Counted from the stretch's first letter, positions 8,543 through 17,357 are shown. The stretch is DNA of 64,000 bases from Gordonia soli NBRC 108243 (GCF_000334455.1 NZ_BANX01000023.1:1-64000); one strand, 5' to 3'. Numbers and translations: made by a program. The notes: generated by a model not told the origin, from the sequence alone.

Positions 8543-8974
8543 GTGGGGTATCTGTTCGGTACAGCCCCGACGAATCTTTGTTCATGGCCACCGCAGAATG
8601 GGAAACGGACTCTGACTCAACATCTACTCACTGCCAGTCGACTGGACGTCGTCGGCAACCAGATCGGGACGTGGGTCGTCGATTGCTCGTGCGGATGGAC
8701 CAGCGGCAGGGCTCGACGACGCCGCTCTGGTTTCGAGATGGCCGAACGAGAACATCCAGTCGAGACCGATTTGCAGGTCGCAGCCGATCGAATGCCGCCG
8801 CCGGCGACCACGTGCCCCGTGCTGGGCAAGCGGCGGTTCTCGACGAAGCAAGGTGCCGAAGCCACGTTGAGCTCGTACTGGCGCAACCCGAACAAGCGCG
8901 GACGCATGCCGACTCGTGCGTACCAGTGCCGTTGTGGCTGCTGGCACATCACCTCACGGCCGTTGCACAATTAG
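8543..8974 (+). CDS. Small protein with two putative zinc-binding segments
   Basis: 143 aa from GTG 8543 (weak ribosome site, start uncertain). There are two Cys-rich segments: W-V-V-D-C-S-C-G-W near residue 48, and a C-terminal half with T-C-P-V-L-G-K-R-R-F-S-T followed by Y-Q-C-R-C-G-C-W-H-I-T-S. The second resembles short zinc-ribbon proteins frequent in actinophages and integrative elements. It follows the NERD-helicase in the same direction. Its stop overlaps the stop of the opposite-strand gene by 3 bases. Function unknown; nucleic-acid binding is a guess. Confidence 0.55.
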   Translation: MGYLFGTAPTNLCSWPPQNGKRTLTQHLLTASRLDVVGNQIGTWVVDCSCGWTSGRARRRRSGFEMAEREHPVETDLQVAADRMPPPATTCPVLGKRRFSTKQGAEATLSSYWRNPNKRGRMPTRAYQCRCGCWHITSRPLHN

Positions 8975-9417
8975 TCGACCTTCGTCCACACCATGTCGAA
9001 GTCGGTCTCGAGCTCACCGCCGGACTTCGCGGCTTCCCATCGCGCGGTGATGGTCCGACCGTCGTTGCTGAAGCGTCCGACGAATCGTTGCTCGAAGGGC
9101 TCGCCCTGTCGCCAGAGTTGCCACTCGGTGTCGTCGATGGACATGTCGTAGATCCGACACACCCCGCGCTCGTCTGAATAGAGCTGCGTGAAGGTGCCTT
9201 TCGCGCCGTCGCAGCCGATGATCGCGACGCTCGCCGGTGCCTCCGGCAGGTCGATCTCGCCACGCTGGATGACGTGCGCGTGGTCGGGGAGCCACTCGAT
9301 GACTTGCCGGCCGCCACCCGGCCACGGCGTGCCATCGGGCCAGGCAATCGCCAGGTCCCAGGTGCCGATCAGCGGTTCGAGCGCTCGCAACGCCGTCTCT
9401 GCGGTGGGCTGGTCCAT
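8971..9417 (-). CDS. DUF1579-like / calycin-type hypothetical protein
   Basis: 148 aa. The opening (A-L-E-P-L-I-G-T-W) followed by paired beta strands, E-W-L-P-D-H-A-H-V-I-Q-R-G-E, Y-S-D-E-R-G-V-C-R-I-Y-D-M and a C-terminal W-E-A-A...W matches small lipocalin-like proteins that estimate or bind small molecules. The start is ATG 9417, near a GAGAGGAACACC ribosome site. It is soluble, with no export signal. The ligand is unknown. Confidence 0.65.
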   Translation of the reverse strand: MDQPTAETALRALEPLIGTWDLAIAWPDGTPWPGGGRQVIEWLPDHAHVIQRGEIDLPEAPASVAIIGCDGAKGTFTQLYSDERGVCRIYDMSIDDTEWQLWRQGEPFEQRFVGRFSNDGRTITARWEAAKSGGELETDFDMVWTKVD

Positions 9418-9504
9418 GGTGTTCCTCTCGGCCGTTGGAGTCGCAGTATCTAAGATGCCGACCAGACATCGTCGAGGAACTCATCGCTGCGGCACACTTC
9501 GAGC

Positions 9505-9909
9505 ATGACCTCGTCCGACGACCGCTGCGGGCCGCCACGCATAGACCGTGAGCGTCTCGATCGTGTGCTGGTGATCGTGTTCGCGCTCGTCGGGCTGGTG
9601 CAGACGCTGATCCTCACCGTGCTGCCGTTCGTCGCCGACCTCCCGCGCAGCACAGTCGAAGCGGCCTTCATCAGCGGCGTGAACGTGGTCGGCTACGTCA
9701 GCATTGCCCTCATCGCGGCACAGTCACTACTGCAGCGCCGCCTCCTCCGTATTGTCGCGTTGTCGATGATCGGGGTGACAGTGGCGACGGTCGCACTCGT
9801 CCTGGTGTGGTCGGACTCGGGGACCAACGGCACGACCGTGCTGGTCGCGATGTCGACGCTGATGGCGGTCTTCGTGCTGGTGTACTCGCTCGTCAGAGGG
9901 CGTGGCTGA
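9505..9909 (+). CDS. Four-TM membrane protein of unknown function
   Basis: 134 aa. After a polar N-terminus of about 20 residues there are four hydrophobic helices (about 20-42, 52-72, 80-101, 110-130) joined by short loops, ending R-G-R-G. No motif points to a function. Its last 17 bases overlap the 3' end of the convergent ADP-ribosylglycohydrolase gene. Confidence 0.65.
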   Translation: MTSSDDRCGPPRIDRERLDRVLVIVFALVGLVQTLILTVLPFVADLPRSTVEAAFISGVNVVGYVSIALIAAQSLLQRRLLRIVALSMIGVTVATVALVLVWSDSGTNGTTVLVAMSTLMAVFVLVYSLVRGRG

Positions 9910-11386
9910 CCCCGCCGGCCGCGTCCCAGACCACTCCGCGTCCACGTGCATCGGGAATCACGGCGAGGATCGCCTCGCGTACCTCATTCACGGGATGCCC
10001 GAGTAGTACCCCGTAGGCGACAGCGACACTGGGCGTGCGCTGATGGCCGGCGACACAGTGCAGAAGAACGGTCTTCCCTTCTGCGCGAAGCCCCCGGACG
10101 GCGTCCGCTGTATCTGCCATGACGAAGTCGAGATGGGGGTTGTCGGCAGGGTCGTCGGAGTCCATCAACCGCGATGCGACGACATCGGTGGCGCCGGCGA
10201 AGCAACTCTGCGTCCGTCCGACGCGGCACATCGAGACCACCGCATCGGCGGCATGCTCGACGGTCGCGTGGGTGCCGAGCAGCACTCCGGCGTCGAACGG
10301 ATGGGGTATGACGTCCCGGGACGCCCGCTCCGAGTAGCCGACCTCGTCGACTGTTGGCCACCCCTTCGCATCGGGGTTGCCACCGCGTGCCGCCAGGGTG
10401 GCGAGTCCGACGAGGTCGTGCGCGTCGCTGAATCGACCATCTCGCTTCGGCCAGCCATGCACCGCGCGTCGCCAGAACCACGGGACAGAGCCGGCGCCCC
10501 ACCGCGCGCCGAGCAGACCGCCGGCGATGGCGGCGACGGTGTCGGTGTCGTTCCCGATGCGGACCGCCGCGTGGAGAGCGTCCTGAAAGTGTCGACACTC
10601 GGCACCCGTTGGCGCAGGAGTCTGCAGTACAGCAGAGGCCGCGGCTTGGAGGGCTGTGACAGTGAAACCGTTCGGTGAGAACGACTTCGGGTCATCGTGA
10701 GCGGCCGAGTCGAGCCAAGAGTCCCACTGATCGACACGGTCCGCCGGGATCAGGTCGAGGCCGGCGCGAACATCGAAGCGACCGTCCAGCACAGCGACGC
10801 GGATGGCCTCGCACCAGAGCACACACGAGTCGCCGGCCAGCGGATCGGCATGCGTCAACGACGCGACGAGGCGCGCCGCGTCGGCGAGCCGCCCTCGGTC
10901 GCCGAGGTGGGCCAGCGCAACCGGTGCAGTGCGCATCAACGCGCCGTTGCCGGCCGAGTGCGGATGCGAGGCCGCGTATCGCGCTGCCTCATCACGCATC
11001 ACCCGACCGATGCCGCCTTCTCCAGAGCGCAGGCGCCGACGAGTGGCACTCAGGACAGCTCTGGTCTGAATGCCCACGTCGTCGGGATCGCCGTCGAACC
11101 ATCGCATGAAGTTGTCGGCGATCGCATCCAGAGAGTCGGCGGCGGTCAGGACTGCGCCGGTTGCAGCGACGTCGGCGATGGCCATCGCCATCGACGTGTC
11201 GTCACTCCATTCGCCGGGCGCGAAGTTCCCGAGCCCACCGCCGAGCATCCGTGCCCGCTCGCCGTCAGCAGGCATCGGGATGGAATCGAACTCGTACGGC
11301 ACCCCCAAGGCGTCGCCGACGGCGGTCCCGAGGACTACACCAGCCGCGCGATCCATCTGGGCGTTGGTCAATCGCAATCTGGTCAA
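9893..11386 (-). CDS. ADP-ribosylglycohydrolase fused to a dual-specificity phosphatase-like domain
   Basis: 497 aa from TTG 11386, preceded by GGGAGGA. Residues 10-330 are a DraG-type ADP-ribosylglycohydrolase: G-T-A-V-G-D-A-L-G-V-P-Y near the start, W-S-D-D-T-S-M-A-M-A (metal aspartates), and a C-terminal G-N-D-T-D-T-V-A-A-I-A-G-G motif. These remove ADP-ribose from proteins or small molecules using two metal ions. Residues about 360-497 form a cysteine-phosphatase-like domain with the CX5R loop H-C-V-A-G-H-Q-R-T, so the fusion could remove both ADP-ribose and phosphate. It lies 41 bp downstream of the VWA gene in the same direction, facing an NrtR-like regulator. Confidence 0.85.
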   Translation of the reverse strand: MTRLRLTNAQMDRAAGVVLGTAVGDALGVPYEFDSIPMPADGERARMLGGGLGNFAPGEWSDDTSMAMAIADVAATGAVLTAADSLDAIADNFMRWFDGDPDDVGIQTRAVLSATRRRLRSGEGGIGRVMRDEAARYAASHPHSAGNGALMRTAPVALAHLGDRGRLADAARLVASLTHADPLAGDSCVLWCEAIRVAVLDGRFDVRAGLDLIPADRVDQWDSWLDSAAHDDPKSFSPNGFTVTALQAAASAVLQTPAPTGAECRHFQDALHAAVRIGNDTDTVAAIAGGLLGARWGAGSVPWFWRRAVHGWPKRDGRFSDAHDLVGLATLAARGGNPDAKGWPTVDEVGYSERASRDVIPHPFDAGVLLGTHATVEHAADAVVSMCRVGRTQSCFAGATDVVASRLMDSDDPADNPHLDFVMADTADAVRGLRAEGKTVLLHCVAGHQRTPSVAVAYGVLLGHPVNEVREAILAVIPDARGRGVVWDAAGGVSHAL

Positions 11387-11427
11387 CTGGGGTCCTCCCG
11401 GTAGGTGTGAACGGCGAACTGCTGCAA

Positions 11428-12705
11428 CTACTGCGGGCGGCGACGGCCGCGCTTGCGGTTCTGCTGGTGGTACGAGTCCCGCGTCATCTTGGACATGTAC
11501 ATCGCGCCCGACAGCTCGGACATCTCGCTCATTCGATCCACGTCGGCGAGCTCTACCCGGATCGCGTCCGCAGAGCCGGCCGGGGCGATGCCGACGGCGT
11601 CATTCAGCCGCTCCCGTGATCGAGCGAGGAATTCGCCACCGGCCATCAGGTCGCCCGACTCAAACGCCTTCGACGCCTCGAGCTTCGCCGACTGCGCTTC
11701 CTGGAACAGCTTCTCCGACTGCACTGTCGGGTCGGGAATCCGATCTCCGAGCTCATCGCCGGGCACCACATTGACCGAGATCGGCAGCGACACCGTGTGC
11801 TCGACCAGATCGGGCATCTCGACGTACTGGAGGTCGAGTCGGGCGACCTGAACCACTCCGAGTGCTGCCATGCCGTCGACGCCCAGGCGCAGCAACAGCT
11901 TTCGCTCCTCTCGTGCATACAGGTCACCGAGATCGATCATGACCTGACCATCGCCGATCTGGTTGGCGGGTAGATCGTTGTAGAGCTGAAGCATCTGGAC
12001 CTGCGGCTCGTAGTGCACAGTGATGCTGACTGCCTGGGCGACCTTGGAGAGCAGACCGTCGACTTCGCCGGCGATCGCGGTACTTGCCGCGTCGGGGTTC
12101 TCGGCAAACACGTGATTGCCGTTGCCGGAACGCGCAATCGCGGAGAGCATCGTCTCGTCGTAGCCATGCCCGTAGCCGAGCGTCGATGTGACAATGCGAT
12201 CGCGAGACGCCTGTGCGGTCACGTCAGCCATCTGATCCGCGTCCCGGATGCCCGCATTCACGTGACCGTCGCTGACGACGAGGATGGTCCCGCCGCGAAT
12301 CCCGGAGGCCTTGGTCGCTCGGCGCAGTTCGCGCAGGCCGCGCAGGTAGCCGGACGACAGATCGGTGCACCCGCCCGGGTGCACGCCGCGGATTCGCTCG
12401 ATGACCGCCGGCTTGTCCGTGAGCGGACCGGCCGGGACGACGACCTGCGCGTCGTCGTCGAAGGTGACGAGACCGAAGACGTCGGTGGGCTCGAGGCGCT
12501 GCACCAACGTGATCAGAGCCTGCTTGGCCCCTTCGATGGGAGCGCCGTGCATCGAGCCGCTGCGATCGAGGACGATCTGCAGAGCGCTCGGCGCGCGGGC
12601 CGCCGTCGGCGGGCCGGCCGGGGCTTCGAGTTCGAGCATCACGGTCACCTCGTCGTCGGCCTCGTGAGCCACGACGTTCACATCCAGAGCGGCGGAGAAC
12701 TTCAT
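11428..12705 (-). CDS. VWA domain protein with MIDAS motif
   Basis: 425 aa from ATG 12705, with GGGAG upstream. Residues 42-215 are a von Willebrand A domain with the metal-binding MIDAS D47-R-S49-G-S51, a threonine in G-G-C-T-D-L-S-S-G, and V-V-S-D-G. A beta-rich middle (about 230-330) and a helical C-terminus (about 345-410) end in a strongly basic R-K-R-G-R-R-R-P tail. No signal peptide. Such intracellular VWA proteins scaffold complexes. It probably forms an operon with the downstream ADP-ribosylglycohydrolase fusion and is divergent from the NUDIX regulator, which suggests joint control. Confidence 0.85.
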   Translation of the reverse strand: MKFSAALDVNVVAHEADDEVTVMLELEAPAGPPTAARAPSALQIVLDRSGSMHGAPIEGAKQALITLVQRLEPTDVFGLVTFDDDAQVVVPAGPLTDKPAVIERIRGVHPGGCTDLSSGYLRGLRELRRATKASGIRGGTILVVSDGHVNAGIRDADQMADVTAQASRDRIVTSTLGYGHGYDETMLSAIARSGNGNHVFAENPDAASTAIAGEVDGLLSKVAQAVSITVHYEPQVQMLQLYNDLPANQIGDGQVMIDLGDLYAREERKLLLRLGVDGMAALGVVQVARLDLQYVEMPDLVEHTVSLPISVNVVPGDELGDRIPDPTVQSEKLFQEAQSAKLEASKAFESGDLMAGGEFLARSRERLNDAVGIAPAGSADAIRVELADVDRMSEMSELSGAMYMSKMTRDSYHQQNRKRGRRRPQ

Positions 12706-12751
12706 CGCTCTACTCCCTTCTCCGCTCCGGCATCCGACCGGAACGACTTTT

Positions 12752-12777
12752 CGCAAAACTGAGGTTAGCACTTTGCG
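12752..12777. promoter_or_regulatory. Candidate operator between the VWA gene and the NrtR-like regulator
   Basis: A 26-bp dyad with perfect 6-bp arms, CGCAAA and TTTGCG, separated by 14 bp. It lies between the divergent starts at 12705 and 12802, where an autoregulating NrtR-like protein would bind. Operator function is inferred from symmetry and position. Confidence 0.4.
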
Positions 12778-12801
12778 CAGACATTCGAATAGTCTTCGAG
12801 G

Positions 12802-13515
12802 ATGCCGAACGCATCCGACAACCGGCTGAGCGACTACCCGCGACCCAATGTGGCCGTGGACATCGCGGTCCTGACCGTCGTAGCTGGTCAGGTGCACGTG
12901 GTGGTCCAGCGCATGCCTGAAGGCGAGCAGGCGGCATTGCCCGGACGTTTCATCCGCGAGCGACGGACTGTCGGTGACACTGTTTGCGAGGTGCTCGAGC
13001 TCAAGCTCGGCCTCTCGGCTGATGACGTCCGCCCACACCTGCTCGAGGTGTTCAGCGAACCTGACCGAGACCCGCGAGGGTGGACTGTCTCGGTCGCGCA
13101 CTCTGTTGCGCTGCCGTCCGACGAGCTGGCGCAGGTGATCGGCGAACTCCAGCCGCTGACCCTCGAGGGGGCGCTGGAGTCAGGCGAGCGATTGCTCTAC
13201 GACCACGACCTGATAGTGGCAGCAGCCACCGACAAACTGCGCCGGCGCTACGAGGACCAACCGGATCCCGATCACCTACTTCGCCCGCCGTACACACTGA
13301 CGGACCTGCGTGAACTTCACGAGGCAATACTCGGGCGGCGTCTGATGCGCGACTCGTTCAACCGTCGGGTCGAACCGTTGTTGGCTCCTCAAGTCGATGC
13401 GATGGGGAAGCCAGAGACCCGTCTCGGTGGCGGTCGACCGGCTCGGTTGTTCAGCCCGAGCAATCCGCCGACCGCAACATTCGGCTATCGGCTCCCGAGC
13501 GCAGATGAGAAATGA
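12802..13515 (+). CDS. NrtR-like NUDIX transcriptional regulator
   Basis: 237 aa. The N-terminal NUDIX-fold domain (about 15-140) has a degenerate catalytic box: the expected REXXEE is replaced by C-E-V-L-E-L around residue 72, so it probably binds a ligand rather than hydrolysing one. The R-G-W-T-V-S-V-A-H-S motif and the C-terminal winged-helix region (T-L-T-D-L-R-E-L-H-E-A-I-L-G, then R-D-S-F-N-R-R-V) are typical of NrtR regulators, which sense ADP-ribose or NAD-derived ligands and repress NAD metabolism genes. It is divergent from the VWA/ADP-ribosylglycohydrolase operon, a fitting target. Confidence 0.8.
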   Translation: MPNASDNRLSDYPRPNVAVDIAVLTVVAGQVHVVVQRMPEGEQAALPGRFIRERRTVGDTVCEVLELKLGLSADDVRPHLLEVFSEPDRDPRGWTVSVAHSVALPSDELAQVIGELQPLTLEGALESGERLLYDHDLIVAAATDKLRRRYEDQPDPDHLLRPPYTLTDLRELHEAILGRRLMRDSFNRRVEPLLAPQVDAMGKPETRLGGGRPARLFSPSNPPTATFGYRLPSADEK

Positions 13516-13619
13516 CAGCGGATTCTCAGTAGAAACCGGAACCGAAGTCGGGCGGCAACCGTCTTATGGGTAACGCGTGATGCGACAGGGGTCTTCGACG
13601 ATGGAGGCGTGTCGCGCGG

Positions 13620-13658
13620 GCCGACAGCCGGCTACGTGAGGGGTCGCCGGCTGTCGGC
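13620..13658. terminator. Perfect 13-bp hairpin between convergent genes
   Basis: Arms GCCGACAGCCGGC and GCCGGCTGTCGGC are perfectly complementary around a 13-nt loop. It lies downstream of the NUDIX regulator (stop 13515) and of the opposite-strand lipoprotein gene (stop 13751), so it could end transcription from both sides. No T-run, as is common in this group. Confidence 0.55.
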
Positions 13659-13750
13659 GCCCTATCGCGCGGTCGGGGCGCTGACCAGCTGCCAAGCTTC
13701 TGCCCGTTCGCGGGACTGATGCGTGGAGATTGCGTCCCGCCCACCGCTAC

Positions 13751-14578
13751 CTACTGCAATGACGCGGGCGGAGCTATCCATTCGGGGAAGTTTGGCGGCA
13801 GTTGGTTGACGGAGACTTCAAGCGCCCAGTCGCCAACGTCGTGCCGGGGGTGGAAGTCCCACGGCCTGGACGACGGGAGAACCCAGCCTGGAAATTTCTG
13901 CTTCCACCAGCCGGTGCATGTCGGCTGGCTGTAATTGCCGTCAGGGTCATCTTCTAGTGCTGTGACGGTCCACCCGGAGAAGACATCCCAGTTGGGAACT
14001 TGGAGGCCGTTGAAGGAGTGTGACCGGGATCTGTCGGGAGTAGGGCGACCTTCTGCCGAATCGCGTGGGCGTTGTAGCTGGATGGTGAATGTCGTCGGAT
14101 CGGTTTCGGTGGCGAATGTGCTGGTAGAGGGCATTGTAGCCCTGTGTGTGCGAAGCCATTGGCGAAGAGTGCAGACTGTCGCCTTGACCGATGTTCCCGA
14201 ATGCTGAAGATGTGCCAGATGGTATGAATAAAGAACCGTCTGAGGGCCGTTGTTGCCGTTTTCGGGTTGATCCTTTGAGCCGAAGAGGGAACTGTACCGT
14301 TCCGCCGATATATCGGCGATCGCCGTTGCGTAACCGGGGAAAGATCGCTCGACACCCGCCCACAACGCCAGAGCTCCAGCCTCCAGAGTAGCCCTCACTA
14401 GCTCGGCAGGCCGAGATTGCAAGTCGACCTCAGGCACAGCCGACCAAACGGTCGAGTAGGGCGTGACTGTTTGAATGTCTGCAGGAGCGTTCTTACTGAC
14501 GGATTCGCACGAAGACAGAACTAAGAGCAGCAAAGCGGCCATCGCGCACCGTAAAGTACACCGACTCAACGCGGCCAC
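13751..14578 (-). CDS. Lipoprotein of a type VII-type cassette
   Basis: 275 aa. A hydrophobic stretch followed by the lipobox L-S-S-C (lipidated Cys24) marks a membrane-anchored lipoprotein. The mature part has conserved-looking tryptophans and a W-A-L-E-V-S-V-N tail resembling actinobacterial lipoproteins next to ESX effector genes. The GTG start overlaps the 3' end of the upstream 817-residue gene by 13 bp. ATG 14542 is an alternative. Coupling suggests it handles or neutralises the upstream protein at the envelope. That role is inferred. Confidence 0.65.
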   Translation of the reverse strand: MAALSRCTLRCAMAALLLLVLSSCESVSKNAPADIQTVTPYSTVWSAVPEVDLQSRPAELVRATLEAGALALWAGVERSFPGYATAIADISAERYSSLFGSKDQPENGNNGPQTVLYSYHLAHLQHSGTSVKATVCTLRQWLRTHRATMPSTSTFATETDPTTFTIQLQRPRDSAEGRPTPDRSRSHSFNGLQVPNWDVFSGWTVTALEDDPDGNYSQPTCTGWWKQKFPGWVLPSSRPWDFHPRHDVGDWALEVSVNQLPPNFPEWIAPPASLQ

Positions 14579-17019
14579 CTATCGCTGAGTTCGGGCGCCT
14601 CTCTCGTAACCTCGTCGCGCTTGGCTTCGAGCTTTGACTCATCGCTATTTCCAGATCGGTCTGCGAGCTGGTGAACAACAGTCTCCAATCCGGAGGTTAT
14701 CTTCTGTTCTCCGTACTTGGGCTCACCGAACTCGTTCTGGATGGCGGCGATTTCGTCAATGCTCTTCAACCGACCGTCAGCGTGAAACCAATCCTCATGA
14801 GCACCGACGAATGCGGGGTCCAATTCGGACTCCGTGTCGCCGGGAATCGAGTCCGCGATTAGTCGTCGGATCGCAGCCATGTCCTGGGTGTCAGGTCCAG
14901 TGGGGTTGAAATCTGGCGCGAAGTCCTTCGGGTCGAACCCGGCGGCTGTTGGTTCCTTTCCTATCAAGGTCTGGACGAGACTGTCCTTTACAGCATTGGC
15001 CACTTCGGCGCCAGGACGAGGAATCGTGTCGAGGGTAGGCTCTCCGAGCTTCAGCACACCTTCGAAGAGGCCCTTCTTCGTTTGCCAGGCATTATGCGCC
15101 GCTTCGTAAGCGGAACCTGCTGCGTCGTCGGACGAGTATGCGATCCCCTCGTCTATCAAACCCCGCAGGTGTCCCAGCAAGCTAATCTTCTCGGCGGCGT
15201 TGCCGTCACTACCTGAGCCGAGTTGCTGCCCGTACTCGTCAGCGGCATGCTGCAGATCCTGAATAGCTTGGCCGTAGAACACTTTCGCGGACTCGTCACT
15301 TCCACCGAAGAGAGCGTAGATGCGTGACGCTCCCTCGAAGTCGCCGGGCTTGCCGGGGCTGTGGCGGACGTCGTCTGCATTGAAACCGAGCAAGCTATTG
15401 TCTTGCTTTCCAGCGAGGTCGTCTGCGTAGGGGGACATCGAGCGAGCCAGAGTCTCGAGGAGCTTCGGATTTACCTGGCCTACTGACTGTCCGTCGGTGT
15501 TCGGTATGTCTTTAAGGGCAAGCCAACCCTCATGCGTATGTGCATACTTGGCCACCTCATGCATCGTCTCACCCGTCAGACGAGATAGATGGACGTCGAC
15601 GCGGTCGCTTGGGTCGTCGACGTGCGCTGCGTCTGGCGCGGTCTCGAACACCGCACCCGCGATAGCTCCCTTGTCTGGCCATTTCGTCGTTAGGAGATCA
15701 TGTATGTAGTCTTGCCCATTCGGGCCGGCCAGCGCGTCACGAAGGGACACCTTGTCCATCGCGCCGGCAGTAACCACGTCTTGGATGTCTCCAGCCGCCG
15801 TGGCGCTGTGCAGGCGGGGCATCCCGCTATCGTCGTATCTAATTGCGCCATCGACGAACAGAGTCCGGGCGCCCGGTGCCGGTGCCCCGTCAGCAGTGTG
15901 TGTTACCCCAAGGTCTTGCTCGTAATGCGCCTGAGCGTTTGTGTATTGGCGACCAACTTCGAGGAGTCTGCTGTCGAGCGCGCTGCCCGCAGCGTAGCGG
16001 GAGTCACCGTCCTTCAACAGCTTTCCTATCGCTGAATTATCGGCTACGCCATTCATTGAGGTGATCGGACCTCGCTGCGAGACCAGATCTGGGCGAGTGA
16101 GCGAGTTCTTCATGGACTGTGGGAGCATAGCGAAGTTGCCGTTTCCGGATTCGCTGTGGACGTTCTCGTTCGAGATCACGCGAAGTCCGTTGGCCAACGC
16201 AGAGCGAAGCTCGTGATCACCCGGCTGAGTGCCGAATTCGCGAAATGCTTGAGGCCCTTTAACCTCTCCTGAGCCTACATCCACTGCACCAGCAGCCTGA
16301 CGCATATACTTCATCTGATCAGTGCTAAGCTCGATGGCTTCGCCGGCGTTCAGCTTCGCGAGCTGAGCGGGAGTCAGGCTCATACCACGGAGAAACCGTG
16401 CCCGCTGCTCGGGACTCGCAGTGCCCGTCAAGATGGCTCTTGCGTCCGCTGCCGCCTTGGCAGGGTCGATCGAGCGACTGTTTTGAGCAATCGACGCGGG
16501 CGTCAAGTCAGCGATGGAATCCAGACCGGACTGAATGCTGCTGCTTGCCGCTCCCACTGCTTGATCAGCGGCTTCACCGAGACTCTTCAGCCGTCGGTGC
16601 CAATCGTTCGCCGTTTGCTGGTCAAATTCAACGTCGCCACGCGCACTCTTCTTGTCGAAGTCTACCGAGTACTCGCGATCGCCTGTACGCAATACGTATC
16701 CTGCATCAGCTGCGTCGCCTCTGGCGCCGCGCAGTGCCGAGATAGCGCCCGCGATCGAGGGGGCCGCATCCTCCATCGCGGTTGCCAGGTCTCCGTACTT
16801 GTCGGAGAGGTTTCGCATCCACCGTGTCTCGGCCGCTGCTCGTTCGTCGGCTGCAGTTCGGGCGGTCCCTTTCCACTGGGCATTGGTGAGATTGCGGACT
16901 GGATCACCGATCCTGGGGGCCTCGGCATCCAACTTTGCTTGGAGGGACCGAAGGCCCTTAGCAACGGATGTCAAGGTGCTCGGCCTCCACGACGTGATGG
17001 ACGCGTAAGTCGGTGTCAT
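14566..17019 (-). CDS. Large type VII-associated protein with WXG-like N-terminus (TPR-repeat-region family)
   Basis: 817 aa. Residues 1-110 form an ESX-type helical hairpin opening T-S-W-R-P-S-T-L, with an N-A-Q-W-K-G-T-A turn near residue 45. The rest is long, acidic and mostly helical, with S-P-E-Q-R-A-R-F-L-R-G-M-S-L-T-P-A-Q and M-H-E-V-A-K-Y-A-H-T-H-E-G-W segments typical of the mycobacterial/gordonial proteins annotated as TPR repeat region-containing, which are encoded with small ESX proteins. Its ATG overlaps the stop of the small upstream gene (ATGA), and the downstream lipoprotein also overlaps. It is probably exported or surface-acting. No enzymatic motif was found. Confidence 0.7.
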   Translation of the reverse strand: MTPTYASITSWRPSTLTSVAKGLRSLQAKLDAEAPRIGDPVRNLTNAQWKGTARTAADERAAAETRWMRNLSDKYGDLATAMEDAAPSIAGAISALRGARGDAADAGYVLRTGDREYSVDFDKKSARGDVEFDQQTANDWHRRLKSLGEAADQAVGAASSSIQSGLDSIADLTPASIAQNSRSIDPAKAAADARAILTGTASPEQRARFLRGMSLTPAQLAKLNAGEAIELSTDQMKYMRQAAGAVDVGSGEVKGPQAFREFGTQPGDHELRSALANGLRVISNENVHSESGNGNFAMLPQSMKNSLTRPDLVSQRGPITSMNGVADNSAIGKLLKDGDSRYAAGSALDSRLLEVGRQYTNAQAHYEQDLGVTHTADGAPAPGARTLFVDGAIRYDDSGMPRLHSATAAGDIQDVVTAGAMDKVSLRDALAGPNGQDYIHDLLTTKWPDKGAIAGAVFETAPDAAHVDDPSDRVDVHLSRLTGETMHEVAKYAHTHEGWLALKDIPNTDGQSVGQVNPKLLETLARSMSPYADDLAGKQDNSLLGFNADDVRHSPGKPGDFEGASRIYALFGGSDESAKVFYGQAIQDLQHAADEYGQQLGSGSDGNAAEKISLLGHLRGLIDEGIAYSSDDAAGSAYEAAHNAWQTKKGLFEGVLKLGEPTLDTIPRPGAEVANAVKDSLVQTLIGKEPTAAGFDPKDFAPDFNPTGPDTQDMAAIRRLIADSIPGDTESELDPAFVGAHEDWFHADGRLKSIDEIAAIQNEFGEPKYGEQKITSGLETVVHQLADRSGNSDESKLEAKRDEVTREAPELSDRWPR

Positions 17020-17357
17020 CGTCTGTTATCGGGATCGACGGCAACCGCCGCGGGCAGGGGAACTGTGGCTCGGACGTCTGCCGCCGTGGAATCATCGACG
17101 CTGGCGACGATGTCACGGCAGCCGGACACCAATTCGGACCAACCTCGCACATGTTCGCCGCCATTACGCAGACTCGTCTTGATCTTTTGATCGCCGGTTG
17201 ACGCGATACCATGCATATTGTTTGTTGCCCCGGAGAATGATCCATCGAGTAGCTCGAACGAGGGCGACATCCTGAGTAAATTAATCCGACTGGCTGCGCT
17301 CGCGATCTTCTTCGCAGAACCCGAGATTGCAGGCTTGTCTACGGTGAAATCGGACAT
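17016..17357 (-). CDS. Small type VII secretion target (EspC/WXG100-like)
   Basis: 113 aa from ATG 17357, preceded by GGGGAAG. A short helical protein with an I-A-S-A-A-S-R-I-N helix, a central S-F-S-G-A-T-N-N turn and an H-V-R-G-W-S-E-L-V-S-G-C second helix: the size and two-helix layout of ESX secretion-associated proteins that pair with larger substrates. It is the first gene of a three-gene leftward cassette with overlapping joints. Confidence 0.65.
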   Translation of the reverse strand: MSDFTVDKPAISGSAKKIASAASRINLLRMSPSFELLDGSFSGATNNMHGIASTGDQKIKTSLRNGGEHVRGWSELVSGCRDIVASVDDSTAADVRATVPLPAAVAVDPDNRR

